Of a DNA stretch of 64,000 nucleotides, positions 9,777 to 18,404 are shown piece after piece; the first letter of the stretch is position 1, and each line of letters begins with the position of its first letter. The notes under the pieces were generated by a model. The model did not search any database. It was not told the DNA's origin and saw only the letters and a program-made list of their open reading frames with translations. The DNA comes from CAIXSC01 sp046349915 (GTDB lineage Bacteria > Planctomycetota > Planctomycetia > Pirellulales > Pirellulaceae), in contig JAXMBL010000003.1 in assembly GCA_046349915.1 (NCBI GenBank), forward strand, positions 1,054,001-1,118,000, read 5' to 3'. The position numbers and the translations under genes are program-made.

Positions 9777-10490
9777 ATGAACACCTATACCCACGACGCG
9801 AAACTGACGGCGGAAATCACCCTTTCGGCGATAATTCAACGCCCTCCAAAGTTCTCTGAATCCGTTAGTTGGCCGCTGTTGGTGATCTTGCATGGCCGCG
9901 GAGAACGCGCGCGGGAAGATTTGATTATTGAGAATTGCTTTACAAAGGACATGGAGATTGCGAGGCAAGGCCAGTTTGTCGTCGCCGCTCCGATTTGCCC
10001 CAAGGAATCTGCCTGGCCTCAACTCGCGCGATTCCTGGATCGGTGGCTAGCGGTACTGCTGGATGATCGAGAGCTACGTATCGACGCCACTCGGGTCTAT
10101 CTAACGGGCTATAGCATGGGAGGCTTTGGCACGCTGGTCTGGGCGGGGAGTTTCCCCAATCGGTTTGCCGCAATCGCGCCGCTATGCAGTGGTGGTGGCG
10201 GCTACTGGTTGTTCGATCTTGATCCTCATGAGTTGTCAGATGCCGCTAAGAAGTGGAAGCAAGGATCGAAGCATAGCAATCGACTCCTCGATCAACTCAA
10301 GTCAACTCCAGTACATCTGTACCATGGTAAGCACGACAGCGTTCACCCCTTTCAAGATTCCGTCGTTGTTCTTGACCAATTGCGTGAAGTAGGTTGCCCC
10401 GTGACTCTAACGGAAATCACTGCAGACCATAAGATTTGGCCGATCGTCTACAGCGATGCTGATTTTTACGACAAGCTTCTGGCAAAATAA
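9777..10490 (+). CDS. Alpha/beta hydrolase (phospholipase/carboxylesterase or 'predicted peptidase' type)
   Basis: A 237-residue serine hydrolase. LLVILHGRGERARED is the oxyanion strand, GYSMGGFGT the nucleophile elbow with the catalytic Ser, LYHGKHDSVHPF the Asp-bearing loop, and TADHKIW supplies the His, so the triad looks complete. The family includes dienelactone hydrolase-like and polyhydroxybutyrate depolymerase-like esterases. No signal peptide is seen at 9777. The frame is open back to 9648, but that stretch contains a perfect hairpin (9673-9698) and reads like non-coding sequence, so I prefer 9777 although no strong ribosome site precedes it. The substrate is unknown; its neighbours suggest ester groups on carbohydrates. 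Confidence 0.75.
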   Translation: MNTYTHDAKLTAEITLSAIIQRPPKFSESVSWPLLVILHGRGERAREDLIIENCFTKDMEIARQGQFVVAAPICPKESAWPQLARFLDRWLAVLLDDRELRIDATRVYLTGYSMGGFGTLVWAGSFPNRFAAIAPLCSGGGGYWLFDLDPHELSDAAKKWKQGSKHSNRLLDQLKSTPVHLYHGKHDSVHPFQDSVVVLDQLREVGCPVTLTEITADHKIWPIVYSDADFYDKLLAK

Positions 10491-10635
10491 AAAACTTGAG
10501 GACGATCACAGCCATCCAGTCGAGCACGCAATCGGTTGTTTTTCACATGGTGGCCTTTCTCGCATGTTCCCTATGAAGGTCGTCGTGCATTGGACGATTG
10601 TTCCGATATTTAGTGGCCAATCAGGTCATCTCCAC

Positions 10636-12405
10636 ATGAAAACACTCATCTCTAGCTTGCTGTTGTTCTCTGCGTGTGTTGGTACGGTTGCGGCCGACCA
10701 GCGACGGCCGAACGTTCTGTTCATCGCGGTGGATGACTTGCGGCCTGAGCTTGGTTGTTATGGCAATCGAGTCGTGAAGTCGCCGCATATGGATCGGTTG
10801 GCTGCGCGGGGAGTCGTGTTTGACCGGGCGTACTGCGCTCAAGCCGTTTGCTCGCCGTCACGCACCGCCATGATGACAGGCTTGCGGCCTGACTCGACGA
10901 AAGTCTGGGACTTGAACACGCATTTTCGAGCGGCGGCGCCCGACTGTGTGACTTTGCCTCAGTACTTCAAGTCGCAAGGTTGGAAATGCGCCGCACTGGG
11001 CAAGATTTACCACAACGGATTCGAGGATGGGCGATCGTGGAGCGAGCCGCATTGGTATCCTCGAGGGAACTCGGTGGATACAGATCCACTCGATTGGACC
11101 AAGCGAATCGTCACGAAGCATGCGGTCAGTGTGACTGAGTACGCCAATCCCATGGCGGAAGGCCCGGCTCGCAAGAATGGCAAAGCGCCGAAGCAGGGGC
11201 CGGCGTTCGAGGTTAGTCCCAAGGTGGACGACGAGTTGCCTGACGGAGCTGTGGCGGCGGAGGCGGTCAAGCGGATCGCTACATTGTCGAAAGGTGCGCA
11301 ACCCTTCTTTCTCGCCGTAGGATTCGTCAAGCCTCATCTGGGCTTTGTGGCGCCGAAGAAGTACTGGGATCTGTACGATCCGACCCGGATCCCCGGACCA
11401 GCGACCGACAAGCTGCCTCGTGGGACGGCCGAATTCGTCGGACATACAAACGGCGAGTTGCACGCGTATCCTGGAGTACCGAAGGAGAATCCGATTCCCG
11501 CCGAATTCGCGACGAAGTTGCGGCACGGCTACTACGCGTGTATCTCGTATACCGACGCACAAATTGGCCGCTTGCTCGACGCTCTGGATGCCGCGGGCGT
11601 GGCCGACAATACGATCATCGTGCTCTGGGGCGATCACGGGTGGCAGTTGGGCGACCATGGGTTATGGCACAAGCACACCAATTTTGAACTGGCAGCTCGC
11701 GCCCCATTGTTGATCAGTGCTCCACGTTTGATGACCGCAGGACAGAAGTGCGAGGCGCCTGTTGAGTTCGTGGACGTGTACCCGACATTGGCTGACTTGT
11801 GCGACTTGACGATTCCTCAGGGGCTTGCCGGGAAGAGTCTCAAGGTCTATCTGGAGACTCCCGGCGCGCCGATGCAAAAGCCAGCGCTCAGCCAGTATCC
11901 ACGGAGTTCGGCCGAACATGGCGGCGCCTTGATGGGTTACAGCGTGCGCACGGAGCGATGGCGTTGCACGTTTTGGCGTAAGCGAGGCGGAGCCGAGATC
12001 AAGTACGTCGAGCTCTACGACGAAGTGAATGATCCGCATGAAACGGTGAATCTGGCGACTCGCGCCGAGCATGCCGACATGATTGCGTCCCTCCAGAAGC
12101 ACCTGCCGGCGGTGGGCAGTGATTCGCCGCCAGCGGCTTCCGCGAAGCCTGCTGCCAAGCTGGCGAAGAAGGGGGCTGCCGCCACTCCCAAGGATGAGGA
12201 CCGTGTGGCTCGCTTCGCACGTTTGTATCCGGGAAAAGATCAGGTTACGCTCGAAGAGTACTTGGCTGGACAGGGAGGCGATAAGCAAGCCGCGCGCGAG
12301 CGATTCAAGAAGATGGATCGAGATGCCGATGGGCTGGTCACTCGAAGCGAGTTCGTGGGCGATACGAAGCCGACGAAGAGTCCCTCGACGAAGAATGTCC
12401 CCTGA
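10636..12405 (+). CDS. Secreted sulfatase, iduronate-2-sulfatase-like, with C-terminal EF-hand region
   Basis: A 589-residue protein with a signal peptide (MKTLISSLLLFSACVGTVAA) when started at 10636; the frame is open to 10456 but without a signal. PNVLFIAVDDLRPELGCYG holds the metal-binding Asp pair. VCSPSRTAMMTG is the sulfatase signature, with Cys72 as the residue converted to formylglycine. GDHGWQLGDHGLWHK and the body resemble iduronate-2-sulfatase and related S1 family members. Unusually, the C-terminus (about 500-575) has an Ala/Lys-rich linker and an EF-hand-like stretch (MDRDADGLVTRSEF), which could bind calcium. It probably removes sulfate from algal or animal polysaccharides outside the cytoplasm. 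The PSD1 gene follows closely. Confidence 0.9.
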   Translation: MKTLISSLLLFSACVGTVAADQRRPNVLFIAVDDLRPELGCYGNRVVKSPHMDRLAARGVVFDRAYCAQAVCSPSRTAMMTGLRPDSTKVWDLNTHFRAAAPDCVTLPQYFKSQGWKCAALGKIYHNGFEDGRSWSEPHWYPRGNSVDTDPLDWTKRIVTKHAVSVTEYANPMAEGPARKNGKAPKQGPAFEVSPKVDDELPDGAVAAEAVKRIATLSKGAQPFFLAVGFVKPHLGFVAPKKYWDLYDPTRIPGPATDKLPRGTAEFVGHTNGELHAYPGVPKENPIPAEFATKLRHGYYACISYTDAQIGRLLDALDAAGVADNTIIVLWGDHGWQLGDHGLWHKHTNFELAARAPLLISAPRLMTAGQKCEAPVEFVDVYPTLADLCDLTIPQGLAGKSLKVYLETPGAPMQKPALSQYPRSSAEHGGALMGYSVRTERWRCTFWRKRGGAEIKYVELYDEVNDPHETVNLATRAEHADMIASLQKHLPAVGSDSPPAASAKPAAKLAKKGAAATPKDEDRVARFARLYPGKDQVTLEEYLAGQGGDKQAARERFKKMDRDADGLVTRSEFVGDTKPTKSPSTKNVP

Positions 12406-12478
12406 CGGAAACCGAGTGAAGCCAAAGAGACGAAGTTACGAGATTCCTGCAATCGCGCACGTCGTTAGGACTATCGAA

Positions 12479-15400
12479 ATGCAAGTAACACATGACCGGC
12501 TGACAAGCGAGAACTGGAATCCGTGGTCGGTTGGCGTCCGCGGTGCATTTGTTGGGTTGGTGGTGCTTCTCGCGACGGCCGTAGGCGCCGCCGAGCCTGT
12601 CGATTATCTGACGCAGATCAAGCCGATCCTTCGCGAGCGGTGTTTCGCTTGCCATGGCGCCTTGAAACAAGAAGCTCAGTTGCGCCTCGATACGGCCTCG
12701 CTGGCGAAGCAGGGAGGCGAATCGGGAGCGGCGATCACGCCGGGGGAGACTGCGACCAGTCTGTTGTTGAAGCGAGTCACGGCGGCAGACGAGTCGGAAA
12801 GAATGCCGCCGGCGCAAGAGGGCGAGCCACTGACCGAATCGCAAGTTTCGCTGCTCAAACGGTGGATTGCGGAAGGGGCGAAGGGGCCGCCAGACGAACA
12901 GCCTGAGTCCGATCCCGCGAAGCACTGGGCGTTTCAGCCGATTGTGCGTCCCGCGGTCCCTCGGATCGACGCCGATTCGGTTCGCAATCCGATCGATGCG
13001 TTTCTCCAGAAGAATCGTCAACAGCGGGGAATTCAACCTCAGCCGGAAGCGCCTCGCATTGTCCTGCTGCGTCGGCTGTATCTCGACTTGATCGGCATTC
13101 CACCGACTCGCGAAGAAATTACCGCATGCGAGGCTGACACTTCGCCGCAGTGGTACGAGAAGACCGTGCAACGGTTGCTCGATGATCCACGGCATGGCGA
13201 ACGGTGGGCTCGTCACTGGATGGATGTGTGGCGTTATAGCGACTGGTGGGGCCTGGGCGATCAGCTACGAAACAGTCAGAAGCACATCTGGCACTGGCGA
13301 GACTGGATCGTGGAGTCGCTGAACGAAGATACGCCGTACGACGAGATGGTGCGGTTGATGCTGGCGGCCGACGAGCTGCATCCCAACGACTTGAACAAAT
13401 TGCGGGCAACAGGCTATCTCGCGCGCAATTACTGGCTATTCAATCGTCCGCAGTGGATGGAAGAAACCGTCGAGCATGTAAGTAAGGGATTCCTCGGTCT
13501 GACCATGAATTGTGCTCGTTGCCACGACCACAAGTACGATCCACTCGAACAGACCGACTATTATCGACTGCGAGCGTTCTTCGAGCCGTACCATGTGCGG
13601 ATGGATGTGGTTCCCGGCGAAGCCGATCTGACTCGCGATGGCATCCCGCGGGCATTCGATGGACTGCTGGAGGAACCGACTTATCGCTACATTCGAGGCG
13701 ACGAACGCAACCCGGACAAGTCTCGAGTCATAACGCCAGGAATTCCTGCCTTGTTGGCGTTCGATGCCTTGAAGATTCAACCCGTGTCGCTGCCCACGGA
13801 AGCATGGCAGCCCGAGAGACGAGCCTGGGTGCTCGACGCCCAAGCGACCGCGGCCCAGTCACGTTTGAATGCTGCGATCGCGGATCGGCAAAAGGCCCAA
13901 GAGAAACTAGATGCGGCGAAAAAGTTGGCCGCCGAGTTGCCAGATACTTCGCCGGTCGATTCAAGGAAGCCGCAGACCGGCGATGCGGTTGCGGGAAAGA
14001 CAGCGACCAATACGAACTCGCCGATACTCTTGGAGCAATTTGAGTCGCTGCAGCCGGATCGCTGGAAGTTGTTTGGCGGCGAATGGAAGCATGAGCCGGG
14101 TAAGTTGTCGCAAAAGATGGATGGCGCCAATCGAGCGTCGCTGCGATGGTTGGGACAGTTGCCAACGGACTTCGATGTCTCGATGCGATTCACGATTCAA
14201 GGCGGCAGCAAATGGCGTAGTGTCGGGATGGCGTTTGATGTGAGTCAGGCCGATCCGACTCAAGCCGCGACTTCGGCGGATAGCGAGCAAAATGTCTACG
14301 TGAGTGCTGTCGCGGGCGGGTCGAAAATACAGGCTGCCTACCATCGAGGAGGCCAGTGGCAATATCCGACCGGAACCGCCATGCGATCGTTGCCGATCGA
14401 AATCAATCGGCTGTATACGTTGAGAGTGCAAGCGCGTGGGCAGTTGATCAACGCGTCGCTCGACGGCGAGCCGCTCGTTGTATTCGAGACGCCGCTGGAG
14501 CGTCGAGCCGGCTCGCTCCAGGTCACGACGTTCGATGCGCTCGCGACCATTCACGAAATCACCATTAGCGGGCTTGATCCGAAAATTGCGTTGCGAGCGC
14601 CGATGGCCGCTCCAGCGACCAATTCAAAGCCGATGACCAAGGAAGCCGCAGCGGCGGCTGTGGCCGCGGCCCAGCAGGATTTCGCGATCGCGGATCTTGC
14701 CGTGGCCGTCGCACAATCAGATGCCGAAAGCGTGTCCAAGCGTATCGCGGCCCATCGAGTGGATGACTCGACGGCAGCGGGAAAGGCGAGTGAAGCGGAA
14801 CGAGCGGAGGTGATTGCCGCGGCGGTCCGCGCCGAGCGACAGACAGCCGTTGCGAAAACTCGCCAGCGAGTGGCTGTGGCCGAGCAGGCTGTGCAGCGAG
14901 CTGCGAGCGACAAGAAGGAGGCTGCCGAGAAGGCGCTGAAAGCGGAACGCGAGTCGCTCGAGAAATCGCTCGCCCTAGCGTCCGCCGAGGTGAAGCCGAC
15001 GGACGCTTACACGCGTTTTGTGGGGGCGATGTGGACGCCGACGCGTTTCTTCAATTCCGGCAAGGATGATCCCGAAGTCAAGTTTCAACCCCAGAGCAGC
15101 GGTCGCCGGACTGCTTTGGCGACTTGGATCACCGATCGACGTAATCCGCTCACAGCTCGCGTGGCCGTGAACCACCTTTGGATGCGTCATATGGGACAAC
15201 CGCTCGTGCCCACGGTGTTCGACTTTGGTCGCAAGGGGACGCCGCCAACGCAGCCCGAGTTGTTGGATTGGTTGGCGAGTGAATTCATGAATCATGGTTG
15301 GAGTATGAAGCACTTGCATGCGGTGATTGTGAACTCGGCGGCTTATCGCATGAGTTCATCGTTAGCGGGGGCCGACGTGGCCATGGCGCGCGACCCCGAA

Positions 15401-15922
15401 AATCACTTTTGGTGGCGACGAGTTCCGATAAGGATGGAGTCGCAATTGGTGCGAGATTCCCTGTTGTCGATGGCTGGCGTTCTCGACGCTACTCGTGGCG
15501 GGCCTACCGTGCCTGCCGCCCAGCAAGCGACATCGACTCGCCGCAGTCTCTATTTCTTCCACTCCAATAACGAACGAAACTTGTTTCTCACGATGTTCGA
15601 CGAGGCGCTCGTGAAGGACTGTTATCGCCGCGAACAGAGCATTGTGCCTCAACAAGCCCTGGCTCTCTCAAACAGCCAGTTAGCGCTTGACGCCGCCGAC
15701 CAAATCGCCAAGCGGTTATCGGAACCCTCGGTGGCGGACGATGTCTTTGTGCGAGATGCCTTCCGAGTGGTCACGGGCATTCAGCCGAGCAAGGAAGAAG
15801 TCGCGGCGAGTCTCTCCGCACTCGAGGCGTGGGCAAAACTGCCCAATGGTTCGACTGCCACGGCTCGCGCTCATCTTGTCTGGGCGCTCATCAACCACAA
15901 TGATTTCGTGACCCTACGTTAA
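12479..15922 (+). CDS. PSD1 family protein: PSCyt1 + DUF1549 + LamG-like insert + DUF1553
   Basis: A 1147-residue secreted protein. The start at 12479 gives a signal sequence (GAFVGLVVLLATAVGAAEP); the frame back to 12083 overlaps the sulfatase and is a shadow. CFACH at 55-59 is the heme-binding motif of the planctomycete cytochrome C domain (PSCyt1). DUF1549 follows with RHWMDVWRYSDWWGLG and a second CxxCH in NCARCHDHKYDPL. About residues 500-760 form an insert: a coiled-coil-prone Ala/Lys stretch, a LamG/concanavalin-like sheet (ILLEQFESLQPDRWKLFGGE) and another Ala-rich helix. DUF1553 ends the protein (ARVAVNHLWMRHMG). The reaction is unknown. The DUF1501 partner starts 22 bases downstream. 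Confidence 0.92.
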   Translation: MQVTHDRLTSENWNPWSVGVRGAFVGLVVLLATAVGAAEPVDYLTQIKPILRERCFACHGALKQEAQLRLDTASLAKQGGESGAAITPGETATSLLLKRVTAADESERMPPAQEGEPLTESQVSLLKRWIAEGAKGPPDEQPESDPAKHWAFQPIVRPAVPRIDADSVRNPIDAFLQKNRQQRGIQPQPEAPRIVLLRRLYLDLIGIPPTREEITACEADTSPQWYEKTVQRLLDDPRHGERWARHWMDVWRYSDWWGLGDQLRNSQKHIWHWRDWIVESLNEDTPYDEMVRLMLAADELHPNDLNKLRATGYLARNYWLFNRPQWMEETVEHVSKGFLGLTMNCARCHDHKYDPLEQTDYYRLRAFFEPYHVRMDVVPGEADLTRDGIPRAFDGLLEEPTYRYIRGDERNPDKSRVITPGIPALLAFDALKIQPVSLPTEAWQPERRAWVLDAQATAAQSRLNAAIADRQKAQEKLDAAKKLAAELPDTSPVDSRKPQTGDAVAGKTATNTNSPILLEQFESLQPDRWKLFGGEWKHEPGKLSQKMDGANRASLRWLGQLPTDFDVSMRFTIQGGSKWRSVGMAFDVSQADPTQAATSADSEQNVYVSAVAGGSKIQAAYHRGGQWQYPTGTAMRSLPIEINRLYTLRVQARGQLINASLDGEPLVVFETPLERRAGSLQVTTFDALATIHEITISGLDPKIALRAPMAAPATNSKPMTKEAAAAAVAAAQQDFAIADLAVAVAQSDAESVSKRIAAHRVDDSTAAGKASEAERAEVIAAAVRAERQTAVAKTRQRVAVAEQAVQRAASDKKEAAEKALKAERESLEKSLALASAEVKPTDAYTRFVGAMWTPTRFFNSGKDDPEVKFQPQSSGRRTALATWITDRRNPLTARVAVNHLWMRHMGQPLVPTVFDFGRKGTPPTQPELLDWLASEFMNHGWSMKHLHAVIVNSAAYRMSSSLAGADVAMARDPENHFWWRRVPIRMESQLVRDSLLSMAGVLDATRGGPTVPAAQQATSTRRSLYFFHSNNERNLFLTMFDEALVKDCYRREQSIVPQQALALSNSQLALDAADQIAKRLSEPSVADDVFVRDAFRVVTGIQPSKEEVAASLSALEAWAKLPNGSTATARAHLVWALINHNDFVTLR

Positions 15923-15944
15923 CTCTTGGGCAAGAGAATCTCCG

Positions 15945-17369
15945 ATGAATCATCGTCGCAACTTTTTTTCCGATGTCGGCCTAGGGTTCGCTGGCTTGGC
16001 GCTCGGCGCCATGTTACAGCGTGATGGTTGGGCTCGCGAAGGAGGCAAGGGCACTCTGGGCCAGCCGCATTTTCCACCGAAGGTGAAGAGCGTCATTTGG
16101 CTGTTCATGAATGGCGGCGTGAGTCACATGGAGAGCTTCGACCCCAAGCCGATGCTCACCAAATACGCGGGCAAGACGATCGCGGAGACTCCTTTCGCCG
16201 ATGCTCAGAATCCGAAGAAGCTCGCCTTAGAGCGACTCGTCGTTCCCGACGGCAATGGCAACCAGCGAAACGTGCTGTATCCGCTGCAAGTGGGCTATCA
16301 AAAGCACGGTCAAAGCGGCATCGAGGTCAGTGATTGGTTTCCCTTTATTGCCAAGCAGGTCGACAAGCTGGCGATCGTTCGTTCCATGTGGACGACCGAC
16401 AGCAATCATGGCGCCCAGACTCAATTCCATTCGGGACGTCATCCGAACGACGGCGAGTTTCCTAACTTAGGTGCATGGGTGCATTACGGTTTGGGCTCGT
16501 TGAACGACAACTTGCCGCAGTACATCTCGATTGGCAACCGTGAGTATTGGAACAAGCGGGATGGACATTACCTGGGGCCCGCTCACGATGCGGTGCCGCT
16601 GCGCATTGACCCCAATAATCCGCTCGATTTCAGCCGCCCGGCTCGCCCCGTTTCACCCGAGGCAAGGTCGGTGGGACGCGACTTGATTGGGCGGTTGAAT
16701 GCGTTGCGCGGCGTCGAGTATCCGCATGATCCGGTGTTGGCTGCTCGAGTGGCCTCGTACGAATTGGCTTTCCGCATGCAACAGTCGGTGCCTGAGGTGG
16801 TCGACTTTTCGCAAGAGACCGCGGAGACTCAGGCCCTGTATGGAATCGACCGCCCTCACTGTCGAGATTTCGGCATGCAGTTGCTCGCGTCGCGACGGTT
16901 GGTCGAGCGCGGCGTTCGTTTCATCCAGATTCAGCATGGCGCCGGTGGCGCTGGAACGTGGGACGCACATGGCGGTCTCAAGGCGAATCACACCAAGAAC
17001 TCGCTGGCGGTCGATCAGCCGATCGGCGGACTTTTGGAAGATCTAGAACGTCGCGGCCTGCTCGACGAGACGTTGGTGGTGTTTGCCTCCGAGTTTGGAC
17101 GGACGCCCGGTTCTCAAGGGTCGGATGGGCGCGACCATCATATCTTCGGCTTCACCGTCTGGATGGCAGGAGGTGGTTTGAAGCGAGGCGTAGTGCATGG
17201 CGCGACCGACGAGATTGGCTTTCATGCGGTAGAGGACCGGCACTACGTGACCGACATTCACGCGACGATCCTCCATCAACTGGGGCTCGACTCGCGTCAA
17301 ATGGAGATTCCCGGCCGCAAGCGACTCGACATTGATCACGGAAAGCCGATAAGCGAGATCATCGCCTGA
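15945..17369 (+). CDS. DUF1501 protein, partner of the PSD1 gene
   Basis: A 474-residue protein with a Tat-like N-terminus (NHRRNFFSDVGLGFAGLALG). DUF1501 belongs to the alkaline phosphatase/sulfatase-like fold. Visible hallmarks are VIWLFMNGGVSHMESFDPKP with metal-type acidic residues, TQFHSGRHPNDGEFPNLGAW, and ASEFGRTPGSQGSDGRDHH near the C-terminus, followed by the ATILHQLGLD strand. The role is unknown, but planctomycetes encode many of these next to PSD1 genes, as here with a 22-base gap. Export as a folded protein through Tat fits a metal-binding enzyme. Confidence 0.92.
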   Translation: MNHRRNFFSDVGLGFAGLALGAMLQRDGWAREGGKGTLGQPHFPPKVKSVIWLFMNGGVSHMESFDPKPMLTKYAGKTIAETPFADAQNPKKLALERLVVPDGNGNQRNVLYPLQVGYQKHGQSGIEVSDWFPFIAKQVDKLAIVRSMWTTDSNHGAQTQFHSGRHPNDGEFPNLGAWVHYGLGSLNDNLPQYISIGNREYWNKRDGHYLGPAHDAVPLRIDPNNPLDFSRPARPVSPEARSVGRDLIGRLNALRGVEYPHDPVLAARVASYELAFRMQQSVPEVVDFSQETAETQALYGIDRPHCRDFGMQLLASRRLVERGVRFIQIQHGAGGAGTWDAHGGLKANHTKNSLAVDQPIGGLLEDLERRGLLDETLVVFASEFGRTPGSQGSDGRDHHIFGFTVWMAGGGLKRGVVHGATDEIGFHAVEDRHYVTDIHATILHQLGLDSRQMEIPGRKRLDIDHGKPISEIIA

Positions 17370-17430
17370 GTGGGGCAGCCGGACGAAAAAAGCAGGTCCT
17401 TCCCATGTTGTTGTGGGTAGCTGTCGAAGA
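17370..17430. other. Start of a 676-base gene-free stretch (17370-18045)
   Basis: From the DUF1501 stop to the small membrane protein no credible gene was found. A 255-codon open frame on the minus strand across it overlaps the DUF1501 gene and reads as a shadow. The stretch instead holds a long inverted repeat and two internal hairpins (see 17431-17716). From 17717 to 18045 I see AT-richer, promoter-like sequence but no specific motif. Confidence 0.5.
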
Positions 17431-17716
17431 GGTGCTCGGTGCGGCTGTCGCCGCAGGATTTTCGGAGGCATAACTCCGGTGTCCAAAAGGTGCGGAAAGA
17501 AGAAGAGCCTCTGGCGGCGTTGAACCACCAGAGGCAGGATGCACCATTTGGCGCACCGTCGACCGGGATATCCCTTGTCAGGTTGCGTCCCCGCAGAGCC
17601 TGACTCCGTTTCTCCCGGCACCACTAAGATACCGACCGGAGGCGATGCGGTCAATGAACATTTGGACACCTGAGTGATGCCTGAGAAAATCCCGCGGCGA
17701 CAGCCGCGCCGACCAA
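17431..17716. repeat. 56-nt imperfect inverted repeat enclosing two hairpins
   Basis: The left arm (about 17433-17488), reverse complemented, matches the right arm (about 17662-17716) at roughly 48 of 56 positions. Each arm contains its own small palindrome GCGGC-GACA-GCCGC. The enclosed segment carries GCCTCTGG/CCAGAGGC at 17507-17535 (8-bp stem) and GTCAGG/CCTGAC at about 17578-17605. It could be a structured RNA, a REP-like palindrome pair (BIME) or the remains of a MITE. I do not recognise it as a known RNA family. Confidence 0.7.
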
Positions 17717-18045
17717 CATTCGGGCAACAAACCACACGAAACCCGGAAGAACCAAAAACAACGCCTTCCGGAGAATGGATGGGCATGGGCCACAAACTGG
17801 AATTCCCCATGGGGGAGTTCTCGAGGCCTTTCTAAATTCCGATTCGAGACCGCTGCTTGGGTGTCCGCCCCACGAACCAGATATCCCCTTTATGGGGTTG
17901 ATCGCTGCAAACTGCTGATTTTTCTGTGAAAGCGCGCAACGCTTGGCAAGTGACGGGATCTTTCCTAATGGCGACCCATGTGGCTTCGGCCAGACGCCAT
18001 CATCCCCAAGCCACGAATACGGTGTTTCCGCCGGAGTCAGGTATC

Positions 18046-18303
18046 GTGAATATCACAACAGTCGCCGTCCTCTTTCTTGGCTTAAGTGCGTTGATATTTG
18101 TGATCAAGAGCCTGCTCCACCGGCGCCCATCGCTGAGCACTCGGTTGGCCGCAACTGGTCTGGCGCTATTTCTGGCCTTATTGGCTTCCCTGGGTGCGCT
18201 CCATGCCTGGGGCGAATCGCAGTCGATTGGTTGGACCATTGGTTACGGGGGCTTCGCGATCATTTCGCTTGCTTCGGCTGCTCGGCAATTCATCCCCGAG
18301 TGA
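18046..18303 (+). CDS. Small membrane protein, unknown function
   Basis: An 85-residue protein with three likely membrane helices (NITTVAVLFLGLSALIFVI, ATGLALFLALLASLGAL and IGYGGFAIISLASAA). The chosen GTG at 18046 follows a GGAG (18033-18036) at a good distance. An ATG at 17968 or the frame limit at 17926 would add a His/Arg-rich hydrophilic N-terminus. I do not recognise a family. It is alone on this strand, convergent with the sialidase at 18405, with a hairpin between them. Confidence 0.55.
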   Translation: MNITTVAVLFLGLSALIFVIKSLLHRRPSLSTRLAATGLALFLALLASLGALHAWGESQSIGWTIGYGGFAIISLASAARQFIPE

Positions 18304-18324
18304 CTCGGCTCGAATAGCTGAGTC
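18302..18324. terminator. Bidirectional hairpin between convergent genes
   Basis: GACTCGGCT-CGAAT-AGCTGAGTC forms a 9-bp stem with one G-U wobble. It overlaps the stop of the small membrane gene and faces the 3' end of the sialidase on the other strand, a fitting place for a terminator. No U tract follows. Confidence 0.4.
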
Positions 18325-18404
18325 GTGGAGGGCGGAAAATCCGCGGCGCACCGAAGTTCCTCGGCATTGGGCTCCACTGGTATTCTCAAGTCCAGGCGCC
18401 AGAC

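Noticed and set aside
12083..12478. N-terminal extension of the first PSD1 frame
   Set aside because: It overlaps the 3' end of the sulfatase in another frame; the signal peptide begins after 12479.
17043..17810. Minus-strand 255-codon open frame across the gene-free region
   Set aside because: It overlaps the DUF1501 gene antisense, has no recognisable motif and covers the inverted repeat; it is a chance frame in GC-rich DNA.
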